From contig NZ_JONP01000025.1 of assembly GCF_000711725.1 (NCBI RefSeq), positions 1 through 64,000 of the forward strand: a DNA stretch of 64,000 nt. The letters run 5' to 3'. The position numbers and the translations under genes are program-made. Within the stretch, counting starts at the first letter, position 1. Each line of letters opens with the position of its first letter. The notes below the pieces were generated by a model, which made no database searches, was not told where the DNA came from, and saw only the letters and a program-made list of their open reading frames with translations. The stretch comes from Roseomonas aerilata DSM 19363 (GTDB taxonomy: Bacteria > Pseudomonadota > Alphaproteobacteria > Acetobacterales > Acetobacteraceae). Below are positions 7,802-16,918 of the stretch, piece after piece.

Positions 7802-9027
7802 GCGCGGACGGCGTCCTCTTTCACGGCCTCGTCCATGGCGGGCGCGGCGTTGTCCCCTTGCAGGAAGCCGCGGATGCCGCGCAGGCCCTGGCGGATACGG
7901 TGGTTGTTCTCGACGAGGGCGATGCGGACGTGATCGTCCCCGTGCTCGCCGAAGCCGATGCCCGGCGCCACCGCCACCTTCGCCCGGGCGAGCAGCAGCT
8001 TGGAGAACTCGACGCTGCCGAGATGCTTGAAGCGCTCCGGGATCGGCGCCCAGATGAACATGGAGGCCTCCGGCGAGGGCACTTCCCAGCCGGCCTGCCG
8101 CAGGCCCTTCACCAGCACGTCGCGTCGGTCCTTGTAGAGGGCGCGCATCTCCGCAATGCAGTCCTGCGGGCCGTTCAGCGCGGCCGTAGCGGCCACCTGG
8201 ATCGGCGTGAAGGCGCCGTAGTCGAGGTAGGACTTCACGCGCGTCAGCGCCGCGATCAGCTTCGGGTTGCCCACCGCGAAGCCCATGCGCCAGCCCGGCA
8301 TGTTGTAGGTCTTGGACATGGAGGTGAACTCCACCGCCACGTCCCTCGCCCCCTCGACCTCCAGCACGGAGGGGGGCGGGGTGGTGCCGTAGTACAGCTC
8401 CGCATAGGCGAGGTCGGAGAGGATGTAGATCTCGTGCTTGCGGCAGAAGGCGACCAGCTCGCGGTAGAACTCGATGCTGGCGACGAGCGCCGTCGGGTTC
8501 GACGGGAAGTTGACGATGACGGCCGTGGGCTTGGGCACGGAGTGGCGGACGGCACGGTCGATCGCGCGCAGCATCTCGTCGTCGGGCGTATAGGGGATCG
8601 AGCGCACGGAGGCGCCGGCGATCAGAAAACCGAACTGGTGAATCGGGTAGGACGGGTTCGGCACGAGGATGGTGTCGCCCGGGGAGGAGATGGCCTGGGC
8701 AAGGTTCGCCAGCCCCTCCTTGCTGCCGAGGGTCGCGATCACCTCGGTCTCCGGGTCCAGCTTCACGCCGAAGCGGCGGGCGTAATAGGCCGCGTGGGCC
8801 TTCCGCAGGCCGGGAATGCCCTTGGAGGCGGAGTAGCGGTGCGTGCGCGGGTCCTGCACGGCCTCGATCAGCTTCGCCACGATATGCGGCGGCGTCGGGC
8901 TGTCGGGGTTGCCCATGCCGAGGTCCACCACGTCCTCTGCCGCGCCGCGGGCCTTGGCCTTGGCGGCGTTGACCTCCGCGAAGACATAGGGCGGCAGGCG
9001 GCGGATGCGGTGGAACTCGTCGGTCAT
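7798..9027 (-). CDS. PLP aminotransferase of the AlaC / LL-diaminopimelate aminotransferase type
   Basis: Class I/II aminotransferase, 409 residues. Substrate-side motif DLGMGNPDSPTPPHIV at ~35-50, NFPSNPTA at 173-180, and the Schiff-base lysine K239 in SMSKTYNMPGWRMGF. Such proteins next to hom are often named LL-diaminopimelate aminotransferase or alanine transaminase AlaC. The sequence cannot separate these, but the operon position (amino-acid biosynthesis with hom) fits either. It is the first gene of the aminotransferase-hom-glpX-recJ operon. Confidence 0.88.
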   Translation of the reverse strand: MTDEFHRIRRLPPYVFAEVNAAKAKARGAAEDVVDLGMGNPDSPTPPHIVAKLIEAVQDPRTHRYSASKGIPGLRKAHAAYYARRFGVKLDPETEVIATLGSKEGLANLAQAISSPGDTILVPNPSYPIHQFGFLIAGASVRSIPYTPDDEMLRAIDRAVRHSVPKPTAVIVNFPSNPTALVASIEFYRELVAFCRKHEIYILSDLAYAELYYGTTPPPSVLEVEGARDVAVEFTSMSKTYNMPGWRMGFAVGNPKLIAALTRVKSYLDYGAFTPIQVAATAALNGPQDCIAEMRALYKDRRDVLVKGLRQAGWEVPSPEASMFIWAPIPERFKHLGSVEFSKLLLARAKVAVAPGIGFGEHGDDHVRIALVENNHRIRQGLRGIRGFLQGDNAAPAMDEAVKEDAVRA

Positions 9028-9086
9028 GGTCCGGGTGCTCGGCGTTCTGTTCTTCGGGTCGTGGGGATCGAGAATAGCGGGGGCGG

Positions 9087-9701
9087 TCAGCGCCCGCGAG
9101 GCGCGATGGACGGGAAGCTGGGTGGCGCGGCGAGATCGGGTGCCGCGGGGGCGGAGAGCGTGGGCGGCGGGCCCTCGGGCGCCTCCTCCTCAATGCGGGG
9201 CGCCTGGGTGCCGGGCAGGAGGAGGGTGGCGGGCCCGGCGGCGATGCGCGGCGCGGCGGAGAGGCGCGCCGGTGCCGGCGGCTCCGCGGGAACGGCCGCC
9301 AAGCCTTCCGTCGCAGGGCGGTCGGGCACCGGGGCGCCCGGCACGATCGGGGCCGCCGCCGCCGCGCGGTTGGCGGCCAGGAGGGTGGACAGTTCCGCCC
9401 GCGCGCTTGACGGCCCGCGGGAGGGGCGCTGCGGCACCGTGGCGAGGTTCGGGGAGCCCTTGTCGAGTCCGGGCGGCAGGGGGCGGCCCGCGAGAGCCTC
9501 GCCGTTGATCTGGCGGTAGAACTCGAAGACGCTCTCGCCCGGCGAGCCGATGCAGCCGCCAAGCACCGTCGCCAGGGCAAGCGATGCGCCGAGGGCGGCA
9601 ACCTGAACCCGGCGGGGGTGCGCTTGTCTCGCCCCACCCAGGTCCCTAGCTTCGATGAACCGGCTGGCATCCGACCGGGACGGCATGGCCCTCTCTCGCA
9701 T
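9087..9701 (-). CDS. Lipoprotein of unknown function
   Basis: 204-residue protein with a long basic N-region (~30 residues), a hydrophobic stretch and a lipobox LGGC ending at C50. A conserved-looking segment EFYRQINGEALAGRPLPPGLD follows the cysteine, then a low-complexity Pro/Ala tail. ATG 9701 is chosen because AGGAG lies 6 bases upstream; ATG 9686 would be a shorter alternative. It is divergent from phaC and follows the same direction as the hom operon after a 59-bp gap. I recognise the type from related genomes but not a function. Confidence 0.65.
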   Translation of the reverse strand: MRERAMPSRSDASRFIEARDLGGARQAHPRRVQVAALGASLALATVLGGCIGSPGESVFEFYRQINGEALAGRPLPPGLDKGSPNLATVPQRPSRGPSSARAELSTLLAANRAAAAAPIVPGAPVPDRPATEGLAAVPAEPPAPARLSAAPRIAAGPATLLLPGTQAPRIEEEAPEGPPPTLSAPAAPDLAAPPSFPSIAPRGR

Positions 9702-9817
9702 CGCACGCTCCTCTCTCCGGGGGGTTTGCCGCAGAATGACCGCCGGCGGAAGCCACGTAACGAGAGCTCGACCGGCTGCCTCACCAGGCGGCCGGGCAGA
9801 GGGGAGGAAAGCCAGGC

Positions 9818-12139
9818 ATGAGCGACAAGCGGAAGAGCGGCCGAACTCCGTCGGAAGTCGCCCAGTCGGGTGCGGAGGCGCTCGGCGCGACCACGCAGGG
9901 CAGCCCGCCCGCGCCGGTGGTGGCGAAGGCCGTGCCGAAGGGCCAGCGGGTAAAGGCGCCGGTGGCCCAGGCCGAGAAGGCCGCGCCCCCCGCCCCGGCA
10001 CCCGGCACGCCCCAGGGTAAGGCCGCCGCACCCGTGCCGCTGCTGCCAGAGGAAGACCAGCAAGCCCCGATGGTGCGGGCCAACCCACCCGGCGCGCCGA
10101 CGCCCGCGGCGGAGCTCGAGGCCTCGCGCATTGCCATGGCGGTCGCGGCCTCCTCCCCCTTGCCCGAACTGCATGCGCCGGCCGCGAAACGGCCGGAGCC
10201 GAAGGCCGAGGCGCCCGCCGCGGTGGCGGCGCCCAGCGCCGAAGTCCCGCACTCAGCCTCGGCACCCGCCGAGCCGCCCCCCTCCCCCGCCGCGCTTGCG
10301 TCGGCTCCGCCGCCGGCTGCCCCGAAGGAGGTGCCGACCCTGCCGGCCGAGACGCCTAACTTCCGCCTGCCCGACCCTGCGGTCGTCACCCGCACCATGG
10401 CGGACGTGGCCGAGCGCGGGCAGCGACTGGTGGCCGAGTTCCTGCGCCGCCAGGCCCAGGCCGACGGCCGGCCCAGCGCGGACCCGCTCAACATCGGCAA
10501 CGCCTTCCTCGAGATGACGACGCGGCTGATGTCCAACCCGGCCCGCCTCGTGCAGGCGCAGATCGGCTTCTGGCAGGACTACCTCACGCTCTGGCAGAAC
10601 ACCGCGCGCCGCATCATGGGCGGGCAGGCCGAGCCGGTGATTGCCGAGCGCAAGGGTGACAAGCGCTTCAAGGACGACGCCTGGCGCGAGAACGAGGTCT
10701 TCGACTTCATCAAGCAGTCCTACCTGCTCTCCTCCCGCTATTTCACCAACGTGGTGCAGGGGGCGGAGGGGCTGCCGCCGAAGACCGCCCAGAAGGTGGA
10801 TTTCTACACGCGCCAGTTCGTGGACGCGATGAGCCCCACGAACTTCTGGATGACCAACCCCGAGGTGCTGCGCAGGACGGCCGAGACCGGCGGCGAGAAC
10901 CTGCTTAAGGGCCTGTCGAACCTCCTGACGGACCTTGAGCGCGGGCACGGCAAGCTCCGCATCAACATGACGGACGAGAGCAAGTTCAAGATCGGCGAGA
11001 ACATCGCGGTCACGCCCGGCAAGGTCGTGTACCGCAACGCACTGATGGAGCTGATCCAGTACACGCCGACCACCGAAACGGTGCTCAAGCGGCCGCTACT
11101 GATCCTGCCTCCCTGGATCAACAAGTTCTACATCCTTGACCTCCGCCCGAAGAACTCCTTCGTGCGCTGGGCGGTCTCGCAGGGCCACACGGTCTTCGTC
11201 TGCTCCTGGGTGAACCCGGACGAGACGCTGGCCGAGATGGGCTTCGACGACTACATGCGCCTCGGCCCCTATGCCGCGCTAGACGCCATCCAGCAGGCGA
11301 CGGGGGAGCGGCAGATCAATGCGATCGGCTACTGCCTCGGCGGTACGTTGCTCGCCTCGACCCTCGCGCATATGGCGAAGAAGGGGGACGACAGGATTGC
11401 CTCCGCCACCTTCTTCACGACGATGCTCGACTTCGAGGAGGCCGGCGAGCTCGGCGTCTTCATCGACGAGGAGCAGCTACAGGCCATCGAGGCGAAGATG
11501 AGCCAGCGCGGGTTCCTGGAGGGGTCGGAAATGGCCGACACCTTCAACATGCTGCGCGCCAACGACCTCATCTGGTCCTTCGTCGTGCAGAACTACCTGC
11601 TGGGGCAGGAGCCATTCCCCTTCGACCTGCTGTTCTGGAACGGCGATTCCACGCGCATGCCGGCGAAGATGCACTCCTTCTACCTGCGGCGGATGTACCA
11701 GCAGAACGACCTTGTGAAGCCCGGCGGGGTCGAGTTGGACGGGGTGGCGCTGGATCTGCGCGACATCAAGGTGCCGTCCTACTTCCTGGCCACGCGCGAG
11801 GACCACATCGCGCCCTGGAAGAGCAGCTACAAGGCGACGCACCTCTTCTCCGGGCCGTTGCGCTTCGTGCTCGCGGCGTCCGGGCATATCGCGGGCGTGG
11901 TGAACTCCCCGGACAGCGGCAAGTACAGCCACTGGGTGCGCGACGGCGCCTTTCCCGAGAAGCCCTCCGATTGGTTCGAGACGGCCACCGAGCTTGCGGG
12001 CTCCTGGTGGCCGGACTGGCAGCGCTGGGTGACGGCGCAGGACCGCACCATGGTTCCCGCCCGCCAGCCGGGCGAAGGCGGCCTTCCCGCGCTGGAGGAC
12101 GCGCCCGGTAGCTATGTGAAGGTGATGGCAGGCGACTGA
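9818..12139 (+). CDS. phaC: Class I polyhydroxyalkanoate synthase with long N-terminal extension
   Basis: Polymerises 3-hydroxyacyl-CoA into PHA granules. The alpha/beta-hydrolase core has the lipase-like box GYCLGG with nucleophile C506, aspartate D662 (TREDHIAPW) and histidine H690 (SGHIAG). This matches the spacing of class I enzymes. The PhaC N-terminal domain (NPARLVQAQIGFWQDYLTLW) starts near 240. The first ~180 residues are a Pro/Ala/Lys-rich disordered extension, making 773 residues against ~590 normally. No phaE, phaR or phaAB is adjacent. ATG 9818 follows GGGGAGGAAAG. Confidence 0.95.
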   Translation: MSDKRKSGRTPSEVAQSGAEALGATTQGSPPAPVVAKAVPKGQRVKAPVAQAEKAAPPAPAPGTPQGKAAAPVPLLPEEDQQAPMVRANPPGAPTPAAELEASRIAMAVAASSPLPELHAPAAKRPEPKAEAPAAVAAPSAEVPHSASAPAEPPPSPAALASAPPPAAPKEVPTLPAETPNFRLPDPAVVTRTMADVAERGQRLVAEFLRRQAQADGRPSADPLNIGNAFLEMTTRLMSNPARLVQAQIGFWQDYLTLWQNTARRIMGGQAEPVIAERKGDKRFKDDAWRENEVFDFIKQSYLLSSRYFTNVVQGAEGLPPKTAQKVDFYTRQFVDAMSPTNFWMTNPEVLRRTAETGGENLLKGLSNLLTDLERGHGKLRINMTDESKFKIGENIAVTPGKVVYRNALMELIQYTPTTETVLKRPLLILPPWINKFYILDLRPKNSFVRWAVSQGHTVFVCSWVNPDETLAEMGFDDYMRLGPYAALDAIQQATGERQINAIGYCLGGTLLASTLAHMAKKGDDRIASATFFTTMLDFEEAGELGVFIDEEQLQAIEAKMSQRGFLEGSEMADTFNMLRANDLIWSFVVQNYLLGQEPFPFDLLFWNGDSTRMPAKMHSFYLRRMYQQNDLVKPGGVELDGVALDLRDIKVPSYFLATREDHIAPWKSSYKATHLFSGPLRFVLAASGHIAGVVNSPDSGKYSHWVRDGAFPEKPSDWFETATELAGSWWPDWQRWVTAQDRTMVPARQPGEGGLPALEDAPGSYVKVMAGD

Positions 12140-12199
12140 GCGGCCGGCGCCGGTAACTCCGGGGAGAGGGAGAAAGGACTCCTTCCCTTCCCGGCCGTG

Positions 12200-12847
12200 T
12201 CAGAACGCCAGGGGGATAGGCCCGCGCCCGCCGCGGTCGGCCGGCACGGGCGTGTCGAAGTCGGCGCTCCAGCCGTTCGTCTCGTCCAGGACGCGCACGC
12301 GCTCAGCAAGGTAGGTCGTGGAAATCTCGCCCTGCGGCAGCGGGCCGGGATCGCTGAGGCGAAGCAGGGTCGCATCTCCGCCGCGGGGAAACAGGCTCCT
12401 TGGCAGGGCCGCCGCGGCCGCCGCCCGGTTCCCGCTCCGCAGGGCCCGATAGGCCGCGGCAAGGGCCGCCGCGAGGCGCGGCGAATCGGCGAGCGGATCG
12501 GCCCCGAGGGCGCCGCGCATCTCATCGCGCGCGAGGCCGATGCCGGCGCGGGCATCGGGAGGCACGGGGCTCCAGCGCGGCCTGTTCAACTCCACCGCCA
12601 TCCACTCCATCAGCCCGGCAGCCTGCGCGATGCGGCCCGGCTCGTCCTTGATGCCATTGCTGGCGCCGAGCATGTCCTGCGCCATGACGTTCACGGCGGC
12701 ACGGCCGGGTTCCTGCTCCGGCGGGAGCAGGCCTGGCGGGACAGGCCAGGAGATGTTCGGCCGCTGGAGCTCCGCGCAGCCGCCGAGCCCGGCCATGCCC
12801 AGCACGGCCGGGGAGGCGAGAATAAGAAGGGCGCGGCGTCGCGTCAT
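12200..12847 (-). CDS. Lipoprotein, paralogue of the adjacent upstream gene
   Basis: About 215 residues starting MTRRRALLIL with a lipobox LGGC (Cys ~24). No named domain is recognised. The segment around EWMAVELN, the AR-D-EMRGALG stretch and ALRSGNRAAAAAALP resemble the same parts of the neighbouring protein 12916-13470 (LEWTTLAV, ARYEVRRYLG, ALARGDRAAAAAAL), suggesting tandem duplication. ATG 12847 gives a clean signal peptide. A GTG at 12919 overlaps the upstream stop (GTGA) and would add 24 residues; ATG 12865 is also possible. No start has a strong ribosome site. Confidence 0.6.
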   Translation of the reverse strand: MTRRRALLILASPAVLGMAGLGGCAELQRPNISWPVPPGLLPPEQEPGRAAVNVMAQDMLGASNGIKDEPGRIAQAAGLMEWMAVELNRPRWSPVPPDARAGIGLARDEMRGALGADPLADSPRLAAALAAAYRALRSGNRAAAAAALPRSLFPRGGDATLLRLSDPGPLPQGEISTTYLAERVRVLDETNGWSADFDTPVPADRGGRGPIPLAF

Positions 12848-12915
12848 GGGGGCATCCGGAGGCATGAGGTGGGCAGGATGCCCTGCGCCGGCCGCGCCGT
12901 CACCCGAGGGACCGG

Positions 12916-13470
12916 TCACTGGAACTGCCGGTCGTCGCTGCGGCCGAACTCGATGTCGCGCTGGGCGCGCCGGGTGGCGGTATTCGCCTGGGGCAGCCGG
13001 GTGATGGTGCCGAGGCGCTCCAGCGTGTCCGGCGAGAAGACCGGGGGCGCCAGGGCGGCTGCCGCCGCGGCCCGGTCGCCGCGCGCAAGGGCGGCCGCCG
13101 CGGCCTCCATGCCATTCATCACGGCCACGCCCGGAGCATCGATCCCGATGCCAAGGTAGCGCCGTACCTCGTAGCGGGCCGCGCTGAGGGCGGCGGGGGT
13201 GCCGGCACTGAAGTTGAAGAAGCTACGGTCGGCGCCGACCGCGAGCGTGGTCCATTCGAGGCGGCTGACCGCGACGGCGGCGTCCGCGGGCTTGCCGAGG
13301 AGGACGCCCGTGTTGCCGAAGGCCTCCGCCGCGCCGCTGATGGCGTTGCGCTCGGGGGTCTGCCCGCCGTGGCCGGCGAGCGGCGGCACGGGCGGTACAG
13401 GACCGGAGTAGGGCACCGCGCAAGCGCCGAGAATGAGGGTCAAGCCGAGGCAGAGCGCGGTGCGTCGCAT
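12916..13470 (-). CDS. Lipoprotein, paralogue of the adjacent downstream gene
   Basis: 184 residues: signal peptide MRRTALCLGLTLILGAC with lipobox at C17, a short Pro-rich linker, then an Ala-rich alpha-helical domain. No known family is recognised. It shares the pattern EW...AR-E-R..LG...A-L-RG-RAAAAAAL...F with the downstream lipoprotein and overlaps it by four bases if that gene uses its GTG. Probably cell-envelope located; no clue to function. Confidence 0.65.
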   Translation of the reverse strand: MRRTALCLGLTLILGACAVPYSGPVPPVPPLAGHGGQTPERNAISGAAEAFGNTGVLLGKPADAAVAVSRLEWTTLAVGADRSFFNFSAGTPAALSAARYEVRRYLGIGIDAPGVAVMNGMEAAAAALARGDRAAAAAALAPPVFSPDTLERLGTITRLPQANTATRRAQRDIEFGRSDDRQFQ

Positions 13471-13480
13471 GGTCCGTTTC

Positions 13481-14005
13481 CTATTCGAGGCTGGCGCGGT
13501 GTTCCTTCGCCAGTTCGGCGTAGTGGGGCGCGGTCCGGTCCCAGCCGGCCCGCTCCTCCGCAGACATGGTGCGAACCAGCCGGGCGGGAGCCCCCAGCCA
13601 CAATTCGTTGCGGCGGATCACCTTGCCCGGGGAGAGAAGCCCGCCGGCGCCGAGCATCCCGCCCTCCTCGATCACCGCTTTGTCCAGCACGGTGGCGCCC
13701 ATGCCGACGAAGGCGCGGTCCTCCAGGGTGCAGGCGTGGATGATGCAGGCGTGGCCAACCGTGACGTCCGCGCCGAGGACCGCCGGCATGGTGCCCGCAT
13801 TCACGTGGACGATGGTGCCGTCCTGGATATTCGTGCGCGGGCCGATCCGGATGAAGTTCGTGTCCCCGCGCAGCACGCAGCCGTACCAGACGCTGGCATC
13901 CTCTCCCAGTTCCACGTCGCCGATCACTGAGGCGGTGGGGGCGACGAAGGCGGTAGGGTGGATCGAGGGCCACTTGCCCTTGAAGGGGAAAAGCGGTCCG
14001 CTCAT
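13481..14005 (-). CDS. Gamma-carbonic anhydrase family protein (left-handed beta-helix)
   Basis: 174 residues with hexapeptide repeats throughout ([21 protein letters not shown] type). Candidate metal histidines are [15 protein letters not shown], matching the three-histidine arrangement of Cam/YrdA-like proteins. C-terminal helix [16 protein letters not shown]. Many relatives (PaaY, CaiE, YrdA) have no proven carbonic anhydrase activity, so the enzyme function is only a family guess. ATG 14005 overlaps the argC stop (ATGA), indicating co-translation. Confidence 0.85.
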   Translation of the reverse strand: MSGPLFPFKGKWPSIHPTAFVAPTASVIGDVELGEDASVWYGCVLRGDTNFIRIGPRTNIQDGTIVHVNAGTMPAVLGADVTVGHACIIHACTLEDRAFVGMGATVLDKAVIEEGGMLGAGGLLSPGKVIRRNELWLGAPARLVRTMSAEERAGWDRTAPHYAELAKEHRASLE

Positions 14006-14961
14006 GCCGCACGCTCCAGTTGGTTGGCTCCGGAGAGGCCGAGCATCAGGTTCATGTTCTGCACCGCAGCGCCCGAGGCGCCCTTGCCGAGGTTGTCGAG
14101 GCGGGCGACGAGCACCGCTTGGCCGCGCGCCTCATTTCCGTAGACGCGCAGCTCAACGAGGTTCGTGTTGTTCAGCGCCTCCGGCTCCAGCTTGCCGCCG
14201 GGCTCGGCGGGCACCACGCGGACGAATTCCTGCCCGGCGTAGTAGGCCGAGATCGCGCTCTCCAGCGCGGCCGGCGAGGGGCGGCCGCTCAGCAGGTCGA
14301 GGTGCAGGGGCACGGAGACGAGCATCCCCTGGCGGAAGTCGCCGACGCTGGGCACGAAGATCGGGCGGCGCGTCAGGCCGGAATAGTGCTGCAGCTCCGG
14401 CAGGTGCTTGTGCTCGAGGCCCAGGCCGTAGAGCTCGAAGGCCGGCGCATCGTCCGCTTCCTCGAAGGCGGCGATCATCGACTTGCCGCCACCGGAGTAG
14501 CCGGAGACGGCATTCACCGTGACGGGGTAGTCGCGCGGCAGCAGCCCGGCCTCTACCAGAGGGCGGAGAAGCAGGATGCCGCCGGTGGGGTAGCAGCCGG
14601 GATTCGCCACGCGGGCGGCGGCGGCGATCTTGGCGGCCTGGTCCGGCGCGAGTTCTGGGACGCCATAGACCCACTCCGGGTTCACCCGGTGCGCGGTGGA
14701 GGCGTCGAGCAGCCGGGGCGCCCGCTCCCCGAGGCCCGCCGCGACGTCCGTCGCCTCCTTCGCCGCCGCATCGGGCAGGCAGAGGATCACGAGGTCCACC
14801 TCGGCGAAGAGGTCGCGCTTGGCAGCGGCGTCCTTGCGGTGCTCGGGCGGCAGGGAGCGCAGGACGAGGTCCGGTCGGCCCTGAAGGCGCTCGACGATTT
14901 GCAGGCCGGTCGTGCCGGCCTCGCCATCGATGAAGACGCTCGGGATGCTGCCTTGGGCCAT
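14002..14961 (-). CDS. argC: N-acetyl-gamma-glutamyl-phosphate reductase (short, type 2)
   Basis: Third step of arginine biosynthesis: NADPH reduction of N-acetylglutamyl-5-phosphate to the semialdehyde. 319 residues, the shorter form. N-terminal nucleotide motif [13 protein letters not shown], catalytic cysteine in [10 protein letters not shown], and [14 protein letters not shown]. It lies downstream of rplM-rpsI on the same strand but separated by hairpins, and is coupled to the carbonic-anhydrase-like gene. Confidence 0.95.
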   Translation of the reverse strand: MAQGSIPSVFIDGEAGTTGLQIVERLQGRPDLVLRSLPPEHRKDAAAKRDLFAEVDLVILCLPDAAAKEATDVAAGLGERAPRLLDASTAHRVNPEWVYGVPELAPDQAAKIAAAARVANPGCYPTGGILLLRPLVEAGLLPRDYPVTVNAVSGYSGGGKSMIAAFEEADDAPAFELYGLGLEHKHLPELQHYSGLTRRPIFVPSVGDFRQGMLVSVPLHLDLLSGRPSPAALESAISAYYAGQEFVRVVPAEPGGKLEPEALNNTNLVELRVYGNEARGQAVLVARLDNLGKGASGAAVQNMNLMLGLSGANQLERAA

Positions 14962-15028
14962 CTTGCTCTCCTGACTCCCGCCCTGGGGAGGGAACGGATT
15001 GGGACTTGGGGTAGGCGGAAACGCAAGA

Positions 15029-15103
15029 GGGGCAGCCCCTGCGGGCCGCCCCTCCTGATGAACAGTCCAGAACGGACCGGCGTGAAGCCGGCCCGCCGGC
15101 TTC
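15029..15103 (-). terminator. Two hairpins after rpsI, probable terminator
   Basis: GAAGCCGGC (15084-15092) and GCCGGCTTC (15095-15103) form a perfect hairpin at the rpsI stop. Further on, GGGGCAGCCC (15029-15038) pairs with GGGCCGCCCC (15043-15052) with one mismatch and a 4-base loop. In the reverse direction it is followed by a modest T-rich run (TCTTGCGTTT). Together they likely end the ribosomal transcript ahead of argC. Confidence 0.5.
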
Positions 15104-15605
15104 AGCGCTTGCTGAACTGGAAGGAACGTCGGGCCTTCGGCTTGCCGTACTTCTTCCGCTCGACCACGCGCGGGTCGCGGGTCAGGAAGCCAGCCTTCTT
15201 AAGGATCGGGCGCAGGCCCGGCTCATAGTTGGTCAGCGCGCGGGAGAGGCCGTGGCGCACCGCGCCGGCCTGGCCGGAAAGGCCGCCGCCGACGACCGTG
15301 CACATCACGTCGAACTGCTGGTAGCGGTCGGCCACCAGGAAGGGCTGGGCGATCAGCATCCGCAGCACCGGGCGCGCGAAATACTTCGAGGCCGGCTTGT
15401 CGTTGATCGTGACCGTGCCCTTGCCCGGCATGATCCAGACGCGGGCGATGGCGTTCTTGCGGCGGCCGGTCGCGTAGGCGCGGCCGAGGCTGTCGCGCTT
15501 GGGCTCACGCGTGATCGCCGCGGACTCGGGGCTGGCGGGGGTGCCGGCGACGAGGTCCTTGAGGTCGGCGAGGGAGGTGGCGGTGGTGGCGTTCGTCTCG
15601 CTCAT
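15102..15605 (-). CDS. rpsI: 30S ribosomal protein S9
   Basis: 167 residues; N-terminal ~35-residue extension as in other alphaproteobacteria, then the S9 core [39 protein letters not shown] and the basic C-terminus [15 protein letters not shown]...FSKR that reaches the P site. Separated by 2 bp from rplM, the usual gene pair. Confidence 0.98.
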   Translation of the reverse strand: MSETNATTATSLADLKDLVAGTPASPESAAITREPKRDSLGRAYATGRRKNAIARVWIMPGKGTVTINDKPASKYFARPVLRMLIAQPFLVADRYQQFDVMCTVVGGGLSGQAGAVRHGLSRALTNYEPGLRPILKKAGFLTRDPRVVERKKYGKPKARRSFQFSKR

Positions 15606-15607
15606 GC

Positions 15608-16093
15608 TCAGGCGGCCTTCTTCGCGACGGCGAGGTTCTTGCGGTTCATCGCGCCCACATCCAGCGGCTGCGGCGACTGGCCGGCATGCGGGTGCTCGGC
15701 GCCGGCATAGACGTGCAGGTTGCGCATCTGGGCGCGGCCGAGATTGTTGCGGGTGATCATCCGCTCCACCGCCTTCTCGAGCACGCGCTCGGGGAAGCGA
15801 CCCTCAAGGCCGGCACGGATCGTGCGACCCTTGATGCCGCCGGCGTAGCCGGTGTGCCAGTAGAAGACCGACTGCTCGGCCTTGTTGCCGGTCACGCGCA
15901 CGCGCTTGGCGTTGATGATCACGACGTGGTCGCCGCAATCGACATGGGGGGTGAAGGTGGGCTTGTGCTTGCCACGCAGCCGGTCCGCCACGATGGCGGC
16001 GAGGCGGCCGAGGACGAGGCCGTCGGCGTCGATGAGGATCCAGTTCTTCTGGACCTCCGCCGGCTTGATCGAGCGGGTCTGGGTTTGCAGCAT
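15608..16093 (-). CDS. rplM: 50S ribosomal protein L13
   Basis: 161 residues with the L13 signatures [32 protein letters not shown] and [16 protein letters not shown]. First gene of the rplM-rpsI operon, transcribed from a recognisable sigma70-type promoter about 30 bp upstream. Confidence 0.98.
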   Translation of the reverse strand: MLQTQTRSIKPAEVQKNWILIDADGLVLGRLAAIVADRLRGKHKPTFTPHVDCGDHVVIINAKRVRVTGNKAEQSVFYWHTGYAGGIKGRTIRAGLEGRFPERVLEKAVERMITRNNLGRAQMRNLHVYAGAEHPHAGQSPQPLDVGAMNRKNLAVAKKAA

Positions 16094-16124
16094 GATCCGT
16101 GTGTTCAGTCAGAAATGTCGGCCG

Positions 16125-16153
16125 CATATGGCCGGGGCAGCCCGGCACGTCAA
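16125..16153 (-). promoter_or_regulatory. Promoter of rplM-rpsI
   Basis: On the reverse strand TTGACG (complement of 16148-16153) is followed after exactly 17 bases by CATATG (16125-16130). This would start transcription about 20-25 bases before the rplM ATG at 16093. The -35 is nearly consensus and the -10 is weak. Confidence 0.5.
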
Positions 16154-16163
16154 GGAAAAGATG

Positions 16164-16183
16164 TGTGGTAACATAATACCACA
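16164..16183. repeat. Palindrome TGTGGTA-N6-TACCACA
   Basis: Perfect 7-bp arms at 16164-16170 and 16177-16183 in the divergent gap between rplM and the extensin-like gene, about 10-30 bases upstream of the rplM -35. It sits in the only A/T-rich patch of the gap. Could be an operator or an upstream element; no regulator is suggested by the sequence. Confidence 0.4.
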
Positions 16184-16225
16184 GCCTGCGGGGGCTCTGC
16201 CGCACCTCTTCGCAAGCGCCTTCTG

Positions 16226-16918
16226 ATGCGCCGCTGGCTCCCCCTTCTCCTTCTGCCGTTGCTAGCGGCGCTGGTGCTGCTGCTGCCGCGCGCCGTGGTG
16301 CTGCCGCCGGCCTGGGACCCGTCCGCACCGCTCGACCTGCGGGCGCCGCCGGGGTTCCTCACGCGCTACAAGCTCTCCCGCATGGCTCGGGAGCCTGGGG
16401 CCTGCGCGGCGGCCTTCGCGCTTTCGGGCATCCCCCTCCACCAGCTTCCGCCCCAGCCGCTGCGGGAGGGCTGCGGCATCGTGGAGCCGGTGAGACTCGC
16501 GAGCGAGTTGCGCTTCCTGCCCTCAGCGCCGGTGGTGAACTGCCCGATCGCGGCGGCCTGGGTGGTGTTCGAGCGCCATGGGTTGCAGCCGGCCGCGCTC
16601 GCCTCCCTCGGGCAGCGGGTGACGGGGGTGCGGCACCTCGGCACCTATAACTGCCGCAACGTCTATGGCCAGGAGGGCGGCCGGCGCAGCCAGCACGCGA
16701 CGGCGAACGCGATCGACATCGCGGGCTTCACCCTGGCGGATGGCCGCAGCGTGGGGCTGCCACGGGACTGGAACGCGCCGGATCAGGCGGGCGATTTCCT
16801 CCGCCGCGCGCGGGATGCGGCCTGTCGGGTCTTCGCGACCGTGCTCGGGCCGGACTACAACGCCGCCCATCGCGACCACTTCCACCTTGACCGCGGGGGC
16901 TGGGGAACATGCCGATGA
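16226..16918 (+). CDS. Extensin-like C-terminal domain protein (predicted peptidoglycan peptidase fold)
   Basis: 230 residues, one N-terminal transmembrane/signal segment (LPLLLLPLLAALVLLL), then the bacterial extensin-like domain. Diagnostic pieces are ACAAAFALSG, GCGIVEPVRL, LGTYNCRNVYG, the histidine/aspartate motif SQHATANAIDIAGF and HRDHFHLDRGG, which look like the metal site of VanY/MepA-type peptidases. The cysteines are conserved in the family. Probably periplasmic, membrane-anchored, cell-wall related; no activity is established. Overlaps the next gene (ATGA). Confidence 0.8.
   Translation: MRRWLPLLLLPLLAALVLLLPRAVVLPPAWDPSAPLDLRAPPGFLTRYKLSRMAREPGACAAAFALSGIPLHQLPPQPLREGCGIVEPVRLASELRFLPSAPVVNCPIAAAWVVFERHGLQPAALASLGQRVTGVRHLGTYNCRNVYGQEGGRRSQHATANAIDIAGFTLADGRSVGLPRDWNAPDQAGDFLRRARDAACRVFATVLGPDYNAAHRDHFHLDRGGWGTCR

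Noticed and set aside
6515-10252. Very long reverse-strand open frame covering hom and beyond
   Set aside because: Only the last 428 codons form homoserine dehydrogenase. Upstream the frame is a GC-rich shadow of the aminotransferase, lipoprotein and phaC genes.
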